The position numbers and the translations under genes were made by a program. From assembly GCF_007341385.1 (NCBI RefSeq), contig NZ_VJYD01000003.1, positions 186,001 through 250,000 on the forward strand: 64,000 bases of DNA, read 5' to 3'. The notes below the pieces were generated by a model. The model ran no database searches and was not told the origin of the DNA. It worked only from the letters and a program-made list of their open reading frames with translations. Positions 43,232 to 51,299 of the stretch are shown in pieces. Every line of letters starts with the position of its first letter. Position 1 is the first letter of the stretch. Source of the stretch: Flavobacterium daemonense (GTDB taxonomy: Bacteria > Bacteroidota > Bacteroidia > Flavobacteriales > Flavobacteriaceae).

Positions 43232-44680
43232 ATGCTTTTTAATTCTATAAATTTTGCGATTTTTTTACCATTAGTTTTTATATTGTATTGGTTTGTATTT
43301 AATAAATCACTTAAAGCTCAAAACATATTATTGCTTTTATCGAGTTACTTTTTTTACGCTTGCTGGGATTGGAGGTTTTTATTCCTGTTAATCTTTTCTA
43401 CGATGTTAGATTTTTTTTCAGGAATAAAAATTGCTGAATCTAATAATCAAACCACTCGAAAATTTTGGTTTTGGCTTAGTATATCTATTAATCTTGGTTT
43501 TTTAGGTATTTTTAAGTATTATAATTTCTTTGTTGAATCTTTTGCTGAAGGCGTTTCTGAGTTTGGTTTTCATATAAATCCTTTGACATTAGATGTGTTA
43601 TTGCCGGTTGGAATTTCATTTTATACTTTTCATGGCCTATCGTATGTAATTGATATTTATAAAGAAAGGATATCTGCAGAAAAAAACATTGTCGATTATT
43701 CTGTATTTGTAAGTTTTTTTCCTTTGCTTGTTGCAGGGCCTATCGAACGCGCTACACATCTTCTTCCTCAAATTCAGAAGAAAAGAGTTTTTGATTATGC
43801 TTTAGCCGCAGACGGATTGCGACAGATTTTATGGGGATTGTTTAAAAAAGTTGTGATAGCTGATCAATGTGCTCAATGTGCTAATGAGATTTTTGATAAT
43901 TCTGTCCAATATTCAGGTAGTACACTTGTATTAGGTGCAATATTTTTTGCATTTCAGATCTATGGAGACTTTTCTGGTTACTCTGATATTGCCATAGGAA
44001 CAGCACGCCTTTTTGGTATTGACTTATTAAGAAATTTTGCTTTTCCTTATTTTTCTAGAGATATTGCAGAATTCTGGAGAAGATGGCATATTTCTCTTTC
44101 AACTTGGTTTAGGGATTACTTGTATATCCCCTTAGGTGGAAGTAAAGGCGGAACTTGGATGAAAATCAGGAATACCGTTATCATTTTCTTAGTGAGTGGT
44201 TTTTGGCATGGAGCCAATTGGACCTTTATAGTATGGGGACTTCTACACGCAATGTATATTATGCCTTCAATTATTTTTAGAACAAATAGGAAAAATCTGA
44301 ATATTGTGGCTCAAGGTAGATGCGTACCTAATTTGAAAGAAATTCTTCAAATGAGTTTGACATTTTGTTTAACCGTTTTTGCTTGGATATTTTTTCGAGC
44401 AGATAACCTGAAACATGCTTTGAATTATATTTCGGAGATTTTTTCGAGTTCGTTGTTTAGTTATCCTATATATCATGGTGATGATTTTAAAAAGATATTG
44501 TTTTTATTATTGTCATTTTTTGTTCTAATTGAATGGATAGGTAGAGAAAATCAATTTGCAATAGCTAAGTTTGGACTAAAATGGAAGCCTATTTTTAGAT
44601 ATTTATTTTATTATATGATTATCGTTGCTATTTTTTGTTTTAGTGGTAAAGAACAACAATTTATTTATTTTCAGTTTTAA
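43232..44680 (+). CDS. MBOAT family O-acyltransferase (AlgI-like)
   Basis: 482-residue polytopic inner membrane protein with about 10-12 helices. Typical family features are the start (MLFNSINFAIFLPLVFILYW), LPVGISFYTFHGLSYVID (124-141), RRWHISLSTWFRDYLYIPLG (283-302) and the catalytic-histidine region FWHGANWTFIVWGLLHAMY (H326 and H339). It transfers acetyl or other acyl groups across the membrane to an exported polysaccharide, in pair with a periplasmic SGNH-type protein. Such a partner follows after 3 bases. By eye the DNA is more AT-rich, with more ATA, TTA and AGA codons, than porZ and recO. Confidence 0.92.
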   Translation: MLFNSINFAIFLPLVFILYWFVFNKSLKAQNILLLLSSYFFYACWDWRFLFLLIFSTMLDFFSGIKIAESNNQTTRKFWFWLSISINLGFLGIFKYYNFFVESFAEGVSEFGFHINPLTLDVLLPVGISFYTFHGLSYVIDIYKERISAEKNIVDYSVFVSFFPLLVAGPIERATHLLPQIQKKRVFDYALAADGLRQILWGLFKKVVIADQCAQCANEIFDNSVQYSGSTLVLGAIFFAFQIYGDFSGYSDIAIGTARLFGIDLLRNFAFPYFSRDIAEFWRRWHISLSTWFRDYLYIPLGGSKGGTWMKIRNTVIIFLVSGFWHGANWTFIVWGLLHAMYIMPSIIFRTNRKNLNIVAQGRCVPNLKEILQMSLTFCLTVFAWIFFRADNLKHALNYISEIFSSSLFSYPIYHGDDFKKILFLLLSFFVLIEWIGRENQFAIAKFGLKWKPIFRYLFYYMIIVAIFCFSGKEQQFIYFQF

Positions 44681-44683
44681 AGT

Positions 44684-45649
44684 ATGAAAAAATTTATTTT
44701 TAAATTGGTCTGTTATTTCATACTGCCTATTGCTGTTATTTCGTTTCCCCTTGATTTTGGAATTTCATATTTTCTGAAGAAATCAATTGAATATCCAGGT
44801 GAATTTGAAGTGATGAATGATATTTATAATTCAAAAGCAAATTGTGATATTGCCATTTATGGATCATCTAGAGCATGGGTTCATGTTGATCCGGAAATAG
44901 TTAAGGATTCATTGAATTTGTCTGTGTATAATTTTGGAAATGATGGGCATTCGTTTGATTTGCAATATTTACGCCATCTAGAATTTTTTAAATATAATAA
45001 GAAGCCAAAAACAATAATCCTGTCGGTTGATATGTTTTCTTTGAAAAAAGAAGTTGGTTTATATGCAGCTGATCAATATCTTCCCTATATGCTCTGGAAC
45101 GAAAATGTTAGGAGCTATACAGATTCATATATTAGCTATGATGTTTGGGATTATTATATTCCATTAGTAAGGTATATTGGTAAGAGTAGTGTGTTAAGAG
45201 AGAGTTTGAAATATCTGAAGGATGGAACTTCAAAACAGCATTATAGGCATAATGGTTTTTTGGGCATGGATAAGCAATGGAATGCAGATTTTGATAAGCT
45301 TAAGAGTAAGCGAAAATCGTATAAGGCCCAAGTGAATAAAAACATTAGAGATCTTCTTGAAGTTTTTATTAAAGAATGTAAAGGGATGAAAATAAATTTA
45401 ATTTTGTTATATACTCCTGAATTTATAGAAGGGCAACATTTTGTGTCGAATAGAAATGAAATAATTGGTATTTATAAAGAACTTTCTAAGCGTTATAATT
45501 TATGTTTTTATGATTTTTCCAATGATAATATGTGTTATGAAAAAACGTTATTTTATAACGTAAATCACCTAAATAGCAAAGGAGCAGAGATATTTACAAA
45601 GAAATTTGCAGGTATTTTAAAGTCGAATAGGGAGAAACTTCGATTATAG
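44684..45649 (+). CDS. SGNH-hydrolase-like partner of the MBOAT protein
   Basis: 321 residues: an N-terminal membrane anchor (about 7-30) and a periplasmic SGNH-like domain. The block I motif is GSSRA (60-64), and the block V region reads NVNHLNSKGAEIF with His at 295. The Asp usually three positions before that His is Asn292 here, so catalytic competence is uncertain. It lies directly after the MBOAT gene and is presumably co-translated; together they would O-acetylate a surface polysaccharide. It has no hit that I can name more precisely. Confidence 0.7.
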   Translation: MKKFIFKLVCYFILPIAVISFPLDFGISYFLKKSIEYPGEFEVMNDIYNSKANCDIAIYGSSRAWVHVDPEIVKDSLNLSVYNFGNDGHSFDLQYLRHLEFFKYNKKPKTIILSVDMFSLKKEVGLYAADQYLPYMLWNENVRSYTDSYISYDVWDYYIPLVRYIGKSSVLRESLKYLKDGTSKQHYRHNGFLGMDKQWNADFDKLKSKRKSYKAQVNKNIRDLLEVFIKECKGMKINLILLYTPEFIEGQHFVSNRNEIIGIYKELSKRYNLCFYDFSNDNMCYEKTLFYNVNHLNSKGAEIFTKKFAGILKSNREKLRL

Positions 45650-45695
45650 TTTTTATATAATATAATGCTACTTTTGGAAATTAGACGCTAGAAAA

Positions 45696-46409
45696 ATGCA
45701 AGTAAAAACCAAAGCCATAGTAATCTCATCCTTAAAATTTCAGGAAAAAAGTTTGATTGTAAAATGTTTTACACTTTCAAACGGACTGAAATCGTACTTT
45801 GTGCGCGATGCTTTTTCGAGTCGGAAAACGAGCCAGAAAATTGCTTATTTTCAGCCGTTGTCAATTTTAGAAATCGAAGCTGTTCATAAGAATAAAGGCA
45901 CGTTGGAAAATTTTAAAGAGTTGAAAACTGCTGTTCCTTTTCAAACTATTCATACTGATATTTTTAAAAGTACAATGGTGATGTTTTTGTCGGAAGTGCT
46001 TCATTATTCCATTCAAGAAGAAGAAAAAAACGAATCACTTTTTTTGTTTTTGGAAACGGCTTTGACTTGGCTGGATCATCACGATGAAATTTCGAATTTT
46101 CATTTGATTTTGCTTTTAGAAATCACAAAATATCTGGGTTTTTATCCAGATATTTCTGAAATCGATTTGCCTTTTTTTGATGTGAACGATGGCGTTTTTA
46201 CTCATTTTCAAAATGGAAATGTACTCACCGAACATGAAACGAGCTTATTGAAAAAACTAATCGATTTAAAATTCGACAACGATCAGAAAGTTTTTCATGT
46301 TTTGGAAAGGCAAATGCTGCTTAAAATCTTGATTGATTATTACAGTTTTCATTTGGACGGATTCAAAAAACCTAAATCTTTGGAGATTTTAAAAGAAGTT
46401 TTCTCTTAA
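45696..46409 (+). CDS. recO: DNA repair protein RecO
   Basis: 237 residues. The N-terminal OB-fold (MQVKTKAIVISSLKFQEKSL with VKCFTLSNGLKSYFV) is followed by a helical domain. RecO helps RecA load on single-stranded DNA in gap repair with RecR. No CxxC zinc motif is seen in the C-terminal half, as in other Bacteroidota members. It follows the MBOAT pair after 46 bases and in relatives would follow porZ. Confidence 0.93.
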   Translation: MQVKTKAIVISSLKFQEKSLIVKCFTLSNGLKSYFVRDAFSSRKTSQKIAYFQPLSILEIEAVHKNKGTLENFKELKTAVPFQTIHTDIFKSTMVMFLSEVLHYSIQEEEKNESLFLFLETALTWLDHHDEISNFHLILLLEITKYLGFYPDISEIDLPFFDVNDGVFTHFQNGNVLTEHETSLLKKLIDLKFDNDQKVFHVLERQMLLKILIDYYSFHLDGFKKPKSLEILKEVFS

Positions 46410-46507
46410 ATCAACAAAAAAAGCAATATTTTTTGCGGAATCTACCTGAAATTGTCTCCAAGCGGTCTTTTTTCTCTCATCTTTTATCTATTTTCCTCAA
46501 AATTCCT

Positions 46508-46515
46508 TACTTTCG
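46508..46515 (+). promoter_or_regulatory. -7 promoter box of ileS
   Basis: TACTTTCG at 46508-46515 is a near match to TAnnTTTG (with TTTCG), 32 bases upstream of the ileS ATG. The gap 46410-46539 has no other element. Confidence 0.45.
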
Positions 46516-46539
46516 CACCTCGTTTAAGAAAAGGATAAA

Positions 46540-49500
46540 ATGAGTACAAAATTTACTGAATACAAAGGACTTGACTTGCCAACAGTAGCGTCAGAAGTTC
46601 TTGATTTTTGGAAGAAAGAAAATATATTTGAAAAGAGTGTCACAACTCGCGAAGGTGCTGAGCCTTTCGTATTTTTTGAAGGTCCGCCTTCAGCAAACGG
46701 ATTACCAGGAATTCACCACGTAATGGCGCGTGCGATTAAAGATATTTTTTGCAGATATAAAACTCAAAAAGGTTTTCAGGTTAAAAGAAAAGCCGGATGG
46801 GATACTCACGGTTTGCCTGTAGAATTGGGTACTGAGAAAGAATTAGGAATTACAAAAGAAGATATTGGCAAAACAATTTCGATCGAAGAATATAACGAAG
46901 CGTGTAAAAAGACCGTTATGCGTTATACCGACGTATGGAATGACTTGACCGAAAAAATGGGGTATTGGGTTGATATGGAAGATCCATATGTGACGTATAA
47001 ACCAAAATACATGGAATCGGTTTGGTGGCTTTTGAAGCAAATCTATGATAAAGGTTTGTTGTACAAAGGATACACGATTCAGCCTTACTCTCCAAAAGCA
47101 GGGACAGGATTGTCTTCTCACGAAGTAAACCAGCCTGGAGCTTACAGAGACGTTACAGATACTACGATTGTTGCGCAATTCAAAACTTTGCCAGAAACAC
47201 TTCCAAGCTTTTTAAAAGGTTTTGGAGATATCCACATTTTGGCTTGGACGACAACGCCTTGGACACTTCCATCAAATACGGCTTTGACAGTTGGGCCAAA
47301 AATCGATTATGTTTTAGTAAAAACGTTCAATCAATATACTTTTGAGCCAATCAATGTTGTTTTGGCTAAAAATCTAGTTGGAAAACAATTTGGAAAAGGA
47401 TTTTTCTTAAGTGAAGACGATGCTGATTTTGATAATGTTAAAAACGGCGACAAAAAACTTCCATACAAAATCTTAACTGAAACAAAAGGAGCCGATTTAG
47501 TAGAAATTCGTTACGAGCAATTATTGCCATATGTATTACCATATCAAAATGCTGAAAATGCTTTTAGAGTAATTGCCGGAGATTTCGTTACGACGGAAGA
47601 CGGAACGGGAGTTGTGCATACAGCGCCGACTTTTGGTGCAGATGATGCGAAAGTAGCGAAAGAAGCAAAACCGGAAGTTCCGCCAATGTTGGTTTTGGAT
47701 GAAGAAGGAAATGCAGTTCCGTTAGTTGATTTGCAAGGAAAATTCACTTCACATTTAGGTGATTTGGCTGGCAAATACGTTAAAAATGAATATTACGATG
47801 CAGGACAGGCTCCAGAGAAATCTGTAGATGTTGAAATTGCTATTCGATTAAAAGAAGAAAATAAAGCTTTTAAAGTTGAAAAATACGTGCACAGTTACCC
47901 ACACAGCTGGAGAACTGATGAGCCGTTATTATACTATCCACTAGATTCTTGGTTCATTAAAGTAACCGATGTAAAAGATAGAATGTTCGACCTGAACGAA
48001 ACTATCAATTGGAAACCTAAATCTACTGGTGAAGGACGTTTTGGAAACTGGCTCAAAAATGCCAACGACTGGAACTTATCTCGTTCTAGATATTGGGGAA
48101 TTCCATTGCCAATTTGGAGAACTGAAGACAAAAAAGAAGAAGTTCTTATTGGTTCTGTTGAAGAATTATATAATGCGATCGAAAAATCTATCGAAGCAGG
48201 TTTTCAAAAAGAGAATCCGTTTAAAGGTTTTGAAATCGGAAATATGTCTGAATCAAATTATGATTTAATTGATTTGCACAAAAATGTAGTGGATCAAATT
48301 ACGTTAGTTTCACCTTCTGGGAAACTAATGAAGCGCGAAAGCGATTTGATTGACGTTTGGTTTGATTCTGGAGCAATGCCTTATGCACAATGGCATTATC
48401 CTTTTGAAAACAAAGATAAAATCGACGAGAATAAAGATTTCCCTGCGAATTTCATTGCAGAAGGAGTAGATCAAACTCGTGGATGGTTTTATACGTTGCA
48501 CGCAATCGGAACTTTGGTTTTTGATAAAGTAGCGTATAAAAACGTAGTTTCAAACGGTTTGGTTTTGGATAAAAACGGACAAAAAATGTCGAAACGTTTA
48601 GGAAATGCGACAGATCCTTTTGAAACAATTGCAGAATATGGCCCAGATGCTACGCGCTGGTATATGATTTCGAATGCAAATCCTTGGGATAACTTAAAAT
48701 TCGATATTGAAGGAATTGCTGAGGTTCGCCGTAAATTCTTCGGAACTTTATACAACACTTACTCTTTCTTTTCGTTATATGCTAACATCGATGGGTTTGA
48801 ATACGCAGAAGCGGAAATTCCGTTAAACGAAAGACCAGAAATCGATCAATGGATTATTTCTGAACTTCATTCATTAATCAAATTTGTTGATGAATGTTAT
48901 GAAGATTATGAGCCTACAAAAGCTACAAGAGCAATTTCTGACTTCGTTCAAGAGAACTTAAGTAACTGGTATGTTCGTTTATGCCGTCGCCGTTTCTGGA
49001 AAGGCGAATACGCTCATGATAAAATTGCAGCTTACCAAACGCTTTATACTTGCTTGTTAACTATTAGCAAATTAAGCGCTCCAGTCGCTCCTTTTTTCAT
49101 GGATAAATTGTACCGAGATTTAACGAGTTCAACGCAAACCGAGCAATTTAGCAGTGTTCACTTGGCTGAGTTCCCAAAATTTGTCGAAAACTTTGTTAAT
49201 AAAACGTTAGAGAGCAAAATGCAGAAGGCGCAAACAATCTCTTCTTTGGTTTTATCACTTCGTAAAAAGGAAATGATCAAAGTGCGTCAACCTTTGCAAA
49301 AGGTAATGATTCCGGTACTTGACGAGAATCAGAGAGCTGAAATTGAAGCGATTTCTGACCTTGTGAAAGCCGAAGTAAACGTGAAAGAAATTGAGCTTTT
49401 AGATGATGCATCTGGAATTTTAGTAAAACAAATTAAGCCTAATTTTAAAGCTCTTGGACCACGTTTTGGAAAAGATATGAGTCTGATTTCCAAAGAAATA

Positions 49501-49941
49501 CAAGGTTTTTCTGCAGAGCAGATCAACCAGCTGGACAAGCAGGGAACGTTAGATATTGTTATTTCTGGAAATAATGTAACTTTATCATTAGAAGACGTCG
49601 AAATAACATCTCAGGATATTGAAGGATGGTTGGTTGCAAATTCAAACGGAATAACAGTTGCACTTGACATTACAATTTCTGAGGAATTAAAAAATGAAGG
49701 TATCGCGAGAGAATTGGTGAACAGAATTCAGAATATCCGTAAAGATTCTGGATTTGAAGTTACGGATAAGATTAAGGTACAAATTAAAAGAGACGGTGTT
49801 TTAGAAGATGCTGTTTCAAAAAATGAAGACTATATTAAGTCTGAGACACTAACAGATGATTTGGTTTTTGTTGACGCTTTAGAAAACGGCACAGAAATTG
49901 AGTTTGATGATATTAAAACAATGATATTAATTTCAAAATAA
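46540..49941 (+). CDS. ileS: isoleucyl-tRNA synthetase
   Basis: Class I aminoacyl-tRNA synthetase, 1133 residues, longer than the usual bacterial form of about 940. The HIGH-equivalent region is PSANGLPGIHHVMAR (GIHH at 57-60) and the KMSKS motif is KMSKRLGN near residue 683. The editing (CP1) domain is in between (GTGVVHTAPTFGADD), and a long anticodon/C-terminal region follows. The length and the GIHH motif are those of the eukaryotic-like IleS type, which in other bacteria is the mupirocin-tolerant type; tolerance here is inference. The gene is 6 bases ahead of the DksA-like gene. Confidence 0.97.
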   Translation: MSTKFTEYKGLDLPTVASEVLDFWKKENIFEKSVTTREGAEPFVFFEGPPSANGLPGIHHVMARAIKDIFCRYKTQKGFQVKRKAGWDTHGLPVELGTEKELGITKEDIGKTISIEEYNEACKKTVMRYTDVWNDLTEKMGYWVDMEDPYVTYKPKYMESVWWLLKQIYDKGLLYKGYTIQPYSPKAGTGLSSHEVNQPGAYRDVTDTTIVAQFKTLPETLPSFLKGFGDIHILAWTTTPWTLPSNTALTVGPKIDYVLVKTFNQYTFEPINVVLAKNLVGKQFGKGFFLSEDDADFDNVKNGDKKLPYKILTETKGADLVEIRYEQLLPYVLPYQNAENAFRVIAGDFVTTEDGTGVVHTAPTFGADDAKVAKEAKPEVPPMLVLDEEGNAVPLVDLQGKFTSHLGDLAGKYVKNEYYDAGQAPEKSVDVEIAIRLKEENKAFKVEKYVHSYPHSWRTDEPLLYYPLDSWFIKVTDVKDRMFDLNETINWKPKSTGEGRFGNWLKNANDWNLSRSRYWGIPLPIWRTEDKKEEVLIGSVEELYNAIEKSIEAGFQKENPFKGFEIGNMSESNYDLIDLHKNVVDQITLVSPSGKLMKRESDLIDVWFDSGAMPYAQWHYPFENKDKIDENKDFPANFIAEGVDQTRGWFYTLHAIGTLVFDKVAYKNVVSNGLVLDKNGQKMSKRLGNATDPFETIAEYGPDATRWYMISNANPWDNLKFDIEGIAEVRRKFFGTLYNTYSFFSLYANIDGFEYAEAEIPLNERPEIDQWIISELHSLIKFVDECYEDYEPTKATRAISDFVQENLSNWYVRLCRRRFWKGEYAHDKIAAYQTLYTCLLTISKLSAPVAPFFMDKLYRDLTSSTQTEQFSSVHLAEFPKFVENFVNKTLESKMQKAQTISSLVLSLRKKEMIKVRQPLQKVMIPVLDENQRAEIEAISDLVKAEVNVKEIELLDDASGILVKQIKPNFKALGPRFGKDMSLISKEIQGFSAEQINQLDKQGTLDIVISGNNVTLSLEDVEITSQDIEGWLVANSNGITVALDITISEELKNEGIARELVNRIQNIRKDSGFEVTDKIKVQIKRDGVLEDAVSKNEDYIKSETLTDDLVFVDALENGTEIEFDDIKTMILISK

Positions 49942-49947
49942 TATAAA

Positions 49948-50328
49948 ATGATAGATGAAATTACAAGATACTCTGACGCTGATTTAGCAGAGTTCAAAGA
50001 AATAATCCAAGCAAAAATTAAAAAAGCACAGGAAGATCTTGACTTGATTAAAAGTGCTTATATGAATGATTTGAATAACGGAACAGACGATACTTCTCCA
50101 ACTTTTAAAGCTTTTGAAGAAGGAAGCGAAACTATGTCAAAAGAAGCTAACTCTCAGTTGGCTATCAGACAAGAAAAGTTTATTCGCGATTTGAAAAATG
50201 CGCTTTTCCGTGTTGAAAACAAAACATATGGTATTTGCAAAGTAACAGGTAAATTAATTAGCAAAGAAAGGCTTAAAATCGTTCCTCATGCAACAATGAG
50301 CATCGAAGCTAAAAATTTGCAACGATAA
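49948..50328 (+). CDS. DksA/TraR-like protein without the usual zinc cysteines
   Basis: 126 residues: a helical coiled-coil part (about 1-80; LAEFKEIIQAKIKKAQEDL) and a C-terminal zinc-finger-like part (YGICKVTGKLI with VPHATMSIEAK). Standard DksA has four cysteines; here only one is left, so a classical zinc site cannot form. In Bacteroidota this is the regular form of the family. It may bind RNA polymerase in the secondary channel, but this has not been shown. It is co-transcribed with ileS. Confidence 0.85.
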   Translation: MIDEITRYSDADLAEFKEIIQAKIKKAQEDLDLIKSAYMNDLNNGTDDTSPTFKAFEEGSETMSKEANSQLAIRQEKFIRDLKNALFRVENKTYGICKVTGKLISKERLKIVPHATMSIEAKNLQR

Positions 50329-50351
50329 TATTTGTTAAGTTATATAAAAAG

Positions 50352-50378
50352 AAACGCTCTTGTTTAAGGAGCGTTTTT
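50352..50378 (+). terminator. Rho-independent terminator after the DksA-like gene
   Basis: aaacgctc (50352-50359) and gagcgttt (50369-50376) form a perfect stem followed by further T. It ends the ileS-dksA transcript. Confidence 0.88.
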
Positions 50379-50472
50379 TTATTGCGTATATTTTTTGCTA
50401 AAAGATTGTAGTCTAATTCAAATAGAATGAAAAATAACTTTTGAAGAGGAATTAGAAACAAATAATGGCATT

Positions 50473-50520
50473 TACTTTTGTAGCTAACGAATAAACGTTC
50501 TTTTAAAGACGTTTTTTTTG
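50473..50520 (+). other. promoter box followed at once by a terminator-like hairpin, upstream of lspA
   Basis: TACTTTTG at 50473-50480 is a perfect -7 box. It is followed within about 15 bases by aaacgttcttttaaagacgt (50493-50512) and a run of eight T: the stem aaacgt/acgttt with cttt/aaag inside. This would give a transcript of only about 35 bases or a very short attenuating leader. A second -7 box (50531-50538) lies just ahead of lspA. Confidence 0.4.
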
Positions 50521-50530
50521 ATTTAATTGT

Positions 50531-50538
50531 TATTTTTG
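50531..50538 (+). promoter_or_regulatory. -7 promoter box of lspA
   Basis: TATTTTTG at 50531-50538, followed by CCC, 20 bases ahead of the ATG at 50558. Confidence 0.5.
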
Positions 50539-50557
50539 CCCATCAAAATTTTATAAA

Positions 50558-51157
50558 ATGTCATTACGAAAAGCGTATTTCCTTATATTTTTAGTTTTAA
50601 TTGTCGATCAACTGTCAAAAATTTATGTAAAAACAAACTTTATGCTTGGTGATGAGTATCCTGTTTTTGAATGGTTTAAAATTCATTTTATTGAAAACGA
50701 AGGGATGGCTTGGGGAACAAAAATTCCGGGAGAATATGGGAAGCTTATTTTGACAGTTTTTAGAATTTTTGCTGTGTTCGGAATTGGTTGGTGGCTTTCA
50801 GATGCTATCAAGAAACGTCATTCTACTTATTTGATCGTGGCTATTGCTTTGATTTTTGCTGGAGCTGCGGGTAATATTATCGATTCAGTTTTTTACGGAG
50901 TTATTTTTGACGGCAGTGAACACAATATTGCAACACTTTTTTCACCTCGTCCATACGGAACTTGGTTTCATGGTTTAGTGGTCGATATGTTTTATTTCCC
51001 TATTTGGGAGGGAAATCTGCCAACATGGCTTCCAATTTTTGGAGGAAAACATTTTGCTTTTTTCAATGCAATTTTCAATGTTGCCGATATAGCAATTTCT
51101 ACTGGTGTTGGTATTTTGTTGGTTTTCAATAAAAGAGCTTTTCCAAAACACGCATAA
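50558..51157 (+). CDS. lspA: lipoprotein signal peptidase II
   Basis: 199-residue inner membrane aspartic protease that removes the signal peptide from lipidated prolipoproteins; the window encodes several likely substrates (M23, DUF3298 and plug-like lipoproteins). Conserved segments are VLIVDQLSKIYVK at the first helix, NEGMAWG, GAAGNIIDSVFYGVIFD with the first catalytic Asp, and FNVADIAIS with the second. It is longer than the E. coli enzyme because of an insertion near 115-160, as is usual in Bacteroidota. Confidence 0.95.
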   Translation: MSLRKAYFLIFLVLIVDQLSKIYVKTNFMLGDEYPVFEWFKIHFIENEGMAWGTKIPGEYGKLILTVFRIFAVFGIGWWLSDAIKKRHSTYLIVAIALIFAGAAGNIIDSVFYGVIFDGSEHNIATLFSPRPYGTWFHGLVVDMFYFPIWEGNLPTWLPIFGGKHFAFFNAIFNVADIAISTGVGILLVFNKRAFPKHA

Positions 51158-51174
51158 ATTATCTTAAAATTCAA

Positions 51175-51242
51175 AAAATAAATTCCAAATTCCAATATTT
51201 GAAAGTGTTCATTGTGCGCAGATATTGGAATTTGGAATTTTT
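51175..51242 (+). terminator. terminator hairpin of the attccaaattcc family after lspA
   Basis: aaattccaaattccaatat (51180-51198) and atattggaatttggaattt (51222-51240) are perfect 19-base reverse complements with T after the stem. The ATG that would begin a longer upstream version of the next gene lies inside this hairpin. Confidence 0.88.
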
Positions 51243-51299
51243 CATTATTGGGATTTAAATATTTATTGTGTTATTTTTACAGATCCAAAAAATCAAATT

